NCBI GenBank assembly: GCA_001780825.1 | Contig: MFIX01000235.1 | Coordinates: 1-17,461 of the forward strand | Source of the DNA: Candidatus Glassbacteria bacterium RIFCSPLOWO2_12_FULL_58_11 | Lineage (GTDB): Bacteria; Gemmatimonadota; Glassbacteria; GWA2-58-10 | Reading direction: 5' to 3' | DNA length: 17,461 nucleotides | Shown here: piece by piece, positions 14,918-17,461 of the stretch | Numbering within the stretch: position 1 is the stretch's first letter | Layout: each line of letters starts with the position of its first letter | Notes under the pieces: model-generated | What the model saw: only the letters and a program-made list of their open reading frames with translations | The model's database searches: none | What the model was told of the DNA's origin: nothing | Program-made: the position numbers and the translations under genes

Positions 14918-16540
14918 TTAATACATGTCACCGCCCGGAGGCATGTGCGGAGCCGACTCTTTCTTCTCCGGCTTCTCGGTAACCGTAGCCTCGGTGGTCA
15001 GCATCAGACCGGCAATCGAGGCGGCGTTCTCCATGGCGATACGCACGACCTTGGTCGGGTCGATCACGCCGGCCTTCACCAGGTCCTCGATCTTGTCATC
15101 GGCGGCGTTGTAGCCGACATTCTTGGGAGATTCCTTGACCTTCTCGACAATCACCGAACCCTCGACACCGGCGTTGTTGGCGATCTGCCGCAGCGGCTCC
15201 TCGAGAGCGCGGATGATGATATTGACACCGACCTGCTCCTCGGAGTTCTCCAGCTTGAGCTTCTTCAGAGCGGGGATCGCGCGCAGCAGAGCCACGCCGC
15301 CGCCGGGGACGATACCTTCCTCGACCGCAGCCTTGGTGGCGTGCAGGGCGTCCTCGACCCGGGCCTTTTTCTCCTTCAGGGCCACTTCGGTGGGGGCGCC
15401 GACATTGATCACGGCCACGCCGCCGGCCAGCTTGGCCAGGCGTTCCTGCAGCTTCTCACGGTCGTAATCGCTGGTAGTGTCCTCGATCTGCGTACGGATC
15501 TGGCCGATACGGCCTTCGATATCTTTCTTCTTCCCGGAGCCTTCGATCAGGGTGGTGTTGTCCTTGTCGATGCTGATCCGCTTGACCTTGCCCAGATCAC
15601 CGAGAACCGCGTTCTCCAGCTTCAGGCCGATTTCCTCGCTGATCACTCTGCCGCCGGTCAAAGTGGCGATATCTTCGAGCATCGCCTTGCGGCGGTCGCC
15701 GAAACCGGGGGCCTTGACCGCAGCCACTTTGAGCGTGCCGCGGATCTTGTTGACCACCAGAGTGGCCAGGGCCTCGCCCTCGACATCCTCGCAGATAATC
15801 AGCAGGGGCTTGCCGGACTGGGCGATTTTTTCGAGCACCGGCAGGAGGTCTTTCATGGCGCTGATCTTCTTATCATAAATCAGCACATAAGCATCCTCGA
15901 GCGCCACTTCCATCTTTTCGCTGTCTGTGACAAAGTAGGGGCTGAGATAACCCCGGTCGAACTGCATCCCATCCACCGTCTCCATCGTGGTCTCGGCGCT
16001 CTTGGCCTCCTCGACCGTAATGACGCCGTCCTTGCCCACTTTCTCCATGGCCTGGGCGATCAGATCGCCGATTTCCTTGTCCGAATTGGCCGAGATCGTG
16101 CCGACCTGGCTGATCTCGAGCTTGTCCTTGCAGGGGGTGGAGAGCTTCTTCAGCTCCTCGACCACCTTAGCGACCGCCTTGTCGATGCCGCGCTTGATGC
16201 TCATCGAATTGATCCCGGCGGTCACGCTCTTCAAGCCTTCCTTGAATATCGCCTGAGCCAGCACCGTGGCGGTGGTAGTCCCATCCCCGGCCACATCACT
16301 GGTCTTGGAGGCAACTTCCCGGACCATCTGGGCACCCATGTTCTCGAACGGGCCTTCCAGGTCGATTTCCTTGGCGACAGTCACGCCGTCCTTGGTAACC
16401 GTGGGGGCGCCGAATTTCTTGTCCAGAACGACATTGCGTCCTTTCGGGCCCAGGGTGACCTTGACCGTATTAGCCAGCTTATCCACGCCCTCCATCAGGC
16501 TGGCACGGGCCTCAGTGCTGAATTGAATTAATTTCGCCAT
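14918..16540 (-). CDS. groL: Chaperonin GroEL (Cpn60)
   Basis: A 540-residue ATP-driven folding chamber subunit that forms two seven-membered rings. All key family features are present. They are VKVTLGPKGRNVVLDKKFGA and VAGDGTTTATVLAQ (with the hydrolytic Asp) in the equatorial domain. The apical domain has FDRGYLSPYFVTD and VVNKIRGTLKVAAVKAPGFG, and the C-terminal equatorial part has EEGIVPGGGVALLRA and VGYNAADD. The tail is PHMPPGGDMY instead of the GGM repeats seen in E. coli, which would leave a less hydrophobic chamber floor. AAGGAGGAG precedes the ATG. It follows groES by 99 nt, under the CIRCE operator. Confidence 0.98.
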   Translation of the reverse strand: MAKLIQFSTEARASLMEGVDKLANTVKVTLGPKGRNVVLDKKFGAPTVTKDGVTVAKEIDLEGPFENMGAQMVREVASKTSDVAGDGTTTATVLAQAIFKEGLKSVTAGINSMSIKRGIDKAVAKVVEELKKLSTPCKDKLEISQVGTISANSDKEIGDLIAQAMEKVGKDGVITVEEAKSAETTMETVDGMQFDRGYLSPYFVTDSEKMEVALEDAYVLIYDKKISAMKDLLPVLEKIAQSGKPLLIICEDVEGEALATLVVNKIRGTLKVAAVKAPGFGDRRKAMLEDIATLTGGRVISEEIGLKLENAVLGDLGKVKRISIDKDNTTLIEGSGKKKDIEGRIGQIRTQIEDTTSDYDREKLQERLAKLAGGVAVINVGAPTEVALKEKKARVEDALHATKAAVEEGIVPGGGVALLRAIPALKKLKLENSEEQVGVNIIIRALEEPLRQIANNAGVEGSVIVEKVKESPKNVGYNAADDKIEDLVKAGVIDPTKVVRIAMENAASIAGLMLTTEATVTEKPEKKESAPHMPPGGDMY

Positions 16541-16639
16541 CCTAACTCCTCCTTGAACATTTCCGGCGGCGCAAGCTCTTGCGACAAGTGAGCCCGCCGC
16601 GGCAGTTGCATATTATTTGACATAAAGGCAAAGCAAAGA

Positions 16640-16924
16640 TTACATAACAGCAAGCACATCACTCTCGCGCAGGATCAGGTACTCCTCGCCATCGATCGTG
16701 ACCTCGGTTCCCGAGTACTTGCCGTAGAGAACCTTGTCGCCCTTTTTCACTTCCATATTGATTCTTTTGCCCTCATCGGTCATCCGGCCCGGGCCGACTT
16801 CCATAATTTTGCCCTGCTGGGGTTTTTCCTTGGCCGTATCGGGGATGATGATGCTGCCCTTTTTCTGTTGGGCCTCTTCAAGGGGCTTGATCACTATACG
16901 GTCGGCTAAAGGCTTGATCTTCAT
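16640..16924 (-). CDS. groS: Co-chaperonin GroES (Cpn10)
   Basis: A 94-residue lid for the GroEL chamber. It begins MKIKPLADRIVIKPLEEAQQKKG, with the mobile-loop region at KGSIIIPDTAKEKPQQGKIM. It ends with KKGDKVLYGKYSGTEV and YLILRESDVLAVM. Length is normal. GAGGTG lies 6 nt before the ATG. It is first in the groES-groEL operon, directly downstream of the CIRCE operator. Confidence 0.98.
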   Translation of the reverse strand: MKIKPLADRIVIKPLEEAQQKKGSIIIPDTAKEKPQQGKIMEVGPGRMTDEGKRINMEVKKGDKVLYGKYSGTEVTIDGEEYLILRESDVLAVM

Positions 16925-17002
16925 AACGACACCTCATAGGTTGATGGTTGTGGATAAAGAAAGTATAAAGTGGATGTGTAGAACTATGGTTTACGGTACT
17001 TC

Positions 17003-17039
17003 GATTGTTAGCACTCACTCAAGACGAGTGCTAACAATC
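17003..17039. promoter_or_regulatory. CIRCE operator (HrcA site)
   Basis: The consensus TTAGCACTC-9 nt-GAGTGCTAA is present without a mismatch (17008-17034). It is extended to perfect 14-bp arms by GATTG/CAATC (17003-17016 and 17026-17039). It lies 79 nt upstream of the groES start codon. HrcA is known to repress groESL from this element; hrcA itself is not in the window. Hexamers of the groES promoter could not be fixed. Confidence 0.97.
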
Positions 17040-17054
17040 AGGTTAAAAAAAAGC

Positions 17055-17324
17055 CTATTCCGGATTTTTCGCCGCGGGGCAGCCGCCGGCTTGAGCGCAG
17101 GCCTCGCAGGATGGCGCTTCCGCCTTTTCTTTCTTCTGTTCCTTGCCCTTGTAATCGGTGGCGTAGAAGCCGCTGCCTTTAAAAACAAAAGCTCCGGCGC
17201 TCAACACCCGCTGCACGCTGCCGCCATTGCAATTCCCGCACTTGAGCTCAGGCTTTTCGTTGATCCCCTGCAGGACTTCAAAGCCGTGGCCGCATTCGCT
17301 GCATTGGTATTCGTAGATTGGCAT
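17055..17324 (-). CDS. FmdB-family zinc-ribbon protein
   Basis: An 89-residue protein beginning MPIYEYQCSECGHGFEVLQG, the FmdB/CxxC-CxxC zinc-ribbon signature. It has a second pair, CGNCNGG, and the family motif SAGAFVFKGSGFYATDY. The C-terminus adds Lys/Glu-rich sequence and three more cysteines (CEACAQAGGC). FmdB proteins were named for formamide/acetamide regulation, but the function of most is unknown. It ends 16 nt before the CIRCE operator and sits in the same orientation as groES, so it is a separate unit or a weakly linked one. Confidence 0.92.
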   Translation of the reverse strand: MPIYEYQCSECGHGFEVLQGINEKPELKCGNCNGGSVQRVLSAGAFVFKGSGFYATDYKGKEQKKEKAEAPSCEACAQAGGCPAAKNPE

Positions 17325-17427
17325 GTCCGCAACCTTTCTCCGGTTTGGTATTGACCCCGGTTTAAATCTTAAGGCAAAAGCTGTACCAGCCCCTCCCGCC
17401 CGGTCCAGACATTACCGCAGAGATATG

Positions 17428-17456
17428 AAAATAATAAACTTATCTTAAATTTGCAA
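17428..17456 (-). promoter_or_regulatory. Candidate promoter of the fmdB-type gene
   Basis: On the minus strand TTGCAA (17456-17451) and TATTTT (17433-17428) are spaced by 17 nt in an AT-rich stretch, about 104 nt before the start codon. The match is partial and close to the window edge. Confidence 0.3.
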
Positions 17457-17461
17457 GTATT

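Noticed and set aside
14945..16531. A 528-codon plus-strand reading frame antisense to groEL
   Set aside because: groEL is unmistakable on the minus strand. Long antisense frames are common opposite high-GC genes with biased third positions, and this translation shows no family motif.

Overview
This 17.5-kb window is a chromosomal stretch of a high-GC bacterium, with almost every gene on the minus strand. The clearest clues to the organism are a groES-groEL operon under a perfect CIRCE operator (HrcA-type heat-shock control), a GroEL tail ending in GGDMY without GGM repeats, an unusual N-acetylglutamate synthase with a vertebrate-like acetyltransferase domain, a lipoprotein built of Ig-like repeats, a PEGA/SPOR envelope protein, and GTAGGGG-type intergenic palindromes. 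Together they suggest an uncultivated Gram-negative lineage near the FCB/Gemmatimonadota-like candidate phyla. No rRNA or other firm taxonomic marker is present, so this is a guess.

Layout, left to right. Positions 1-3377 (minus) hold a three-gene envelope operon, read from the right: a secreted PEGA + double-SPOR protein, a small exported protein with a C-terminal membrane segment, and a large lipoprotein with about 95-residue Ig/PKD-like repeats that runs off the left edge. Next come a GT4-type glycosyltransferase (3510-4793), an M29-like aminopeptidase (5010-5969) and a DUF619-type acetyltransferase fused to a kinase-like domain that has lost its kinase motifs (6127-7452). A 106-bp array of three C/G-rich hairpins with an exact 29-nt period (7568-7673) separates these from a slipin/NfeD pair (7747-10002), a membrane-quality-control module in which NfeD is a ClpP-class serine protease and slipin its probable partner or substrate.

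The middle holds grpE (minus) diverging from an omega-like RNA polymerase subunit gene (plus). Their candidate promoters overlap at one palindrome. A bidirectional terminator separates the omega gene from a D-2-hydroxyacid dehydrogenase (minus). An HU gene (plus) follows, with a clear sigma70-type promoter and terminator.

The right part holds a translationally coupled pair: an AAC(3)-family acetyltransferase with a four-cysteine tail, then a stand-alone CBM9-like protein. After that come groEL, groES, the CIRCE element and an FmdB-family zinc-ribbon gene. The chaperone genes are split: groESL has CIRCE, while grpE lies alone, has no CIRCE and has no dnaK or hrcA beside it.

I found no CRISPR array, phage, insertion sequence, tRNA or rRNA. 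Most of the window is core metabolism and housekeeping. The points most worth following are the kinase-less NAGS-like fusion, the AAC(3)/CBM9 pair, the 29-nt hairpin array and the Ig-repeat/SPOR envelope operon.
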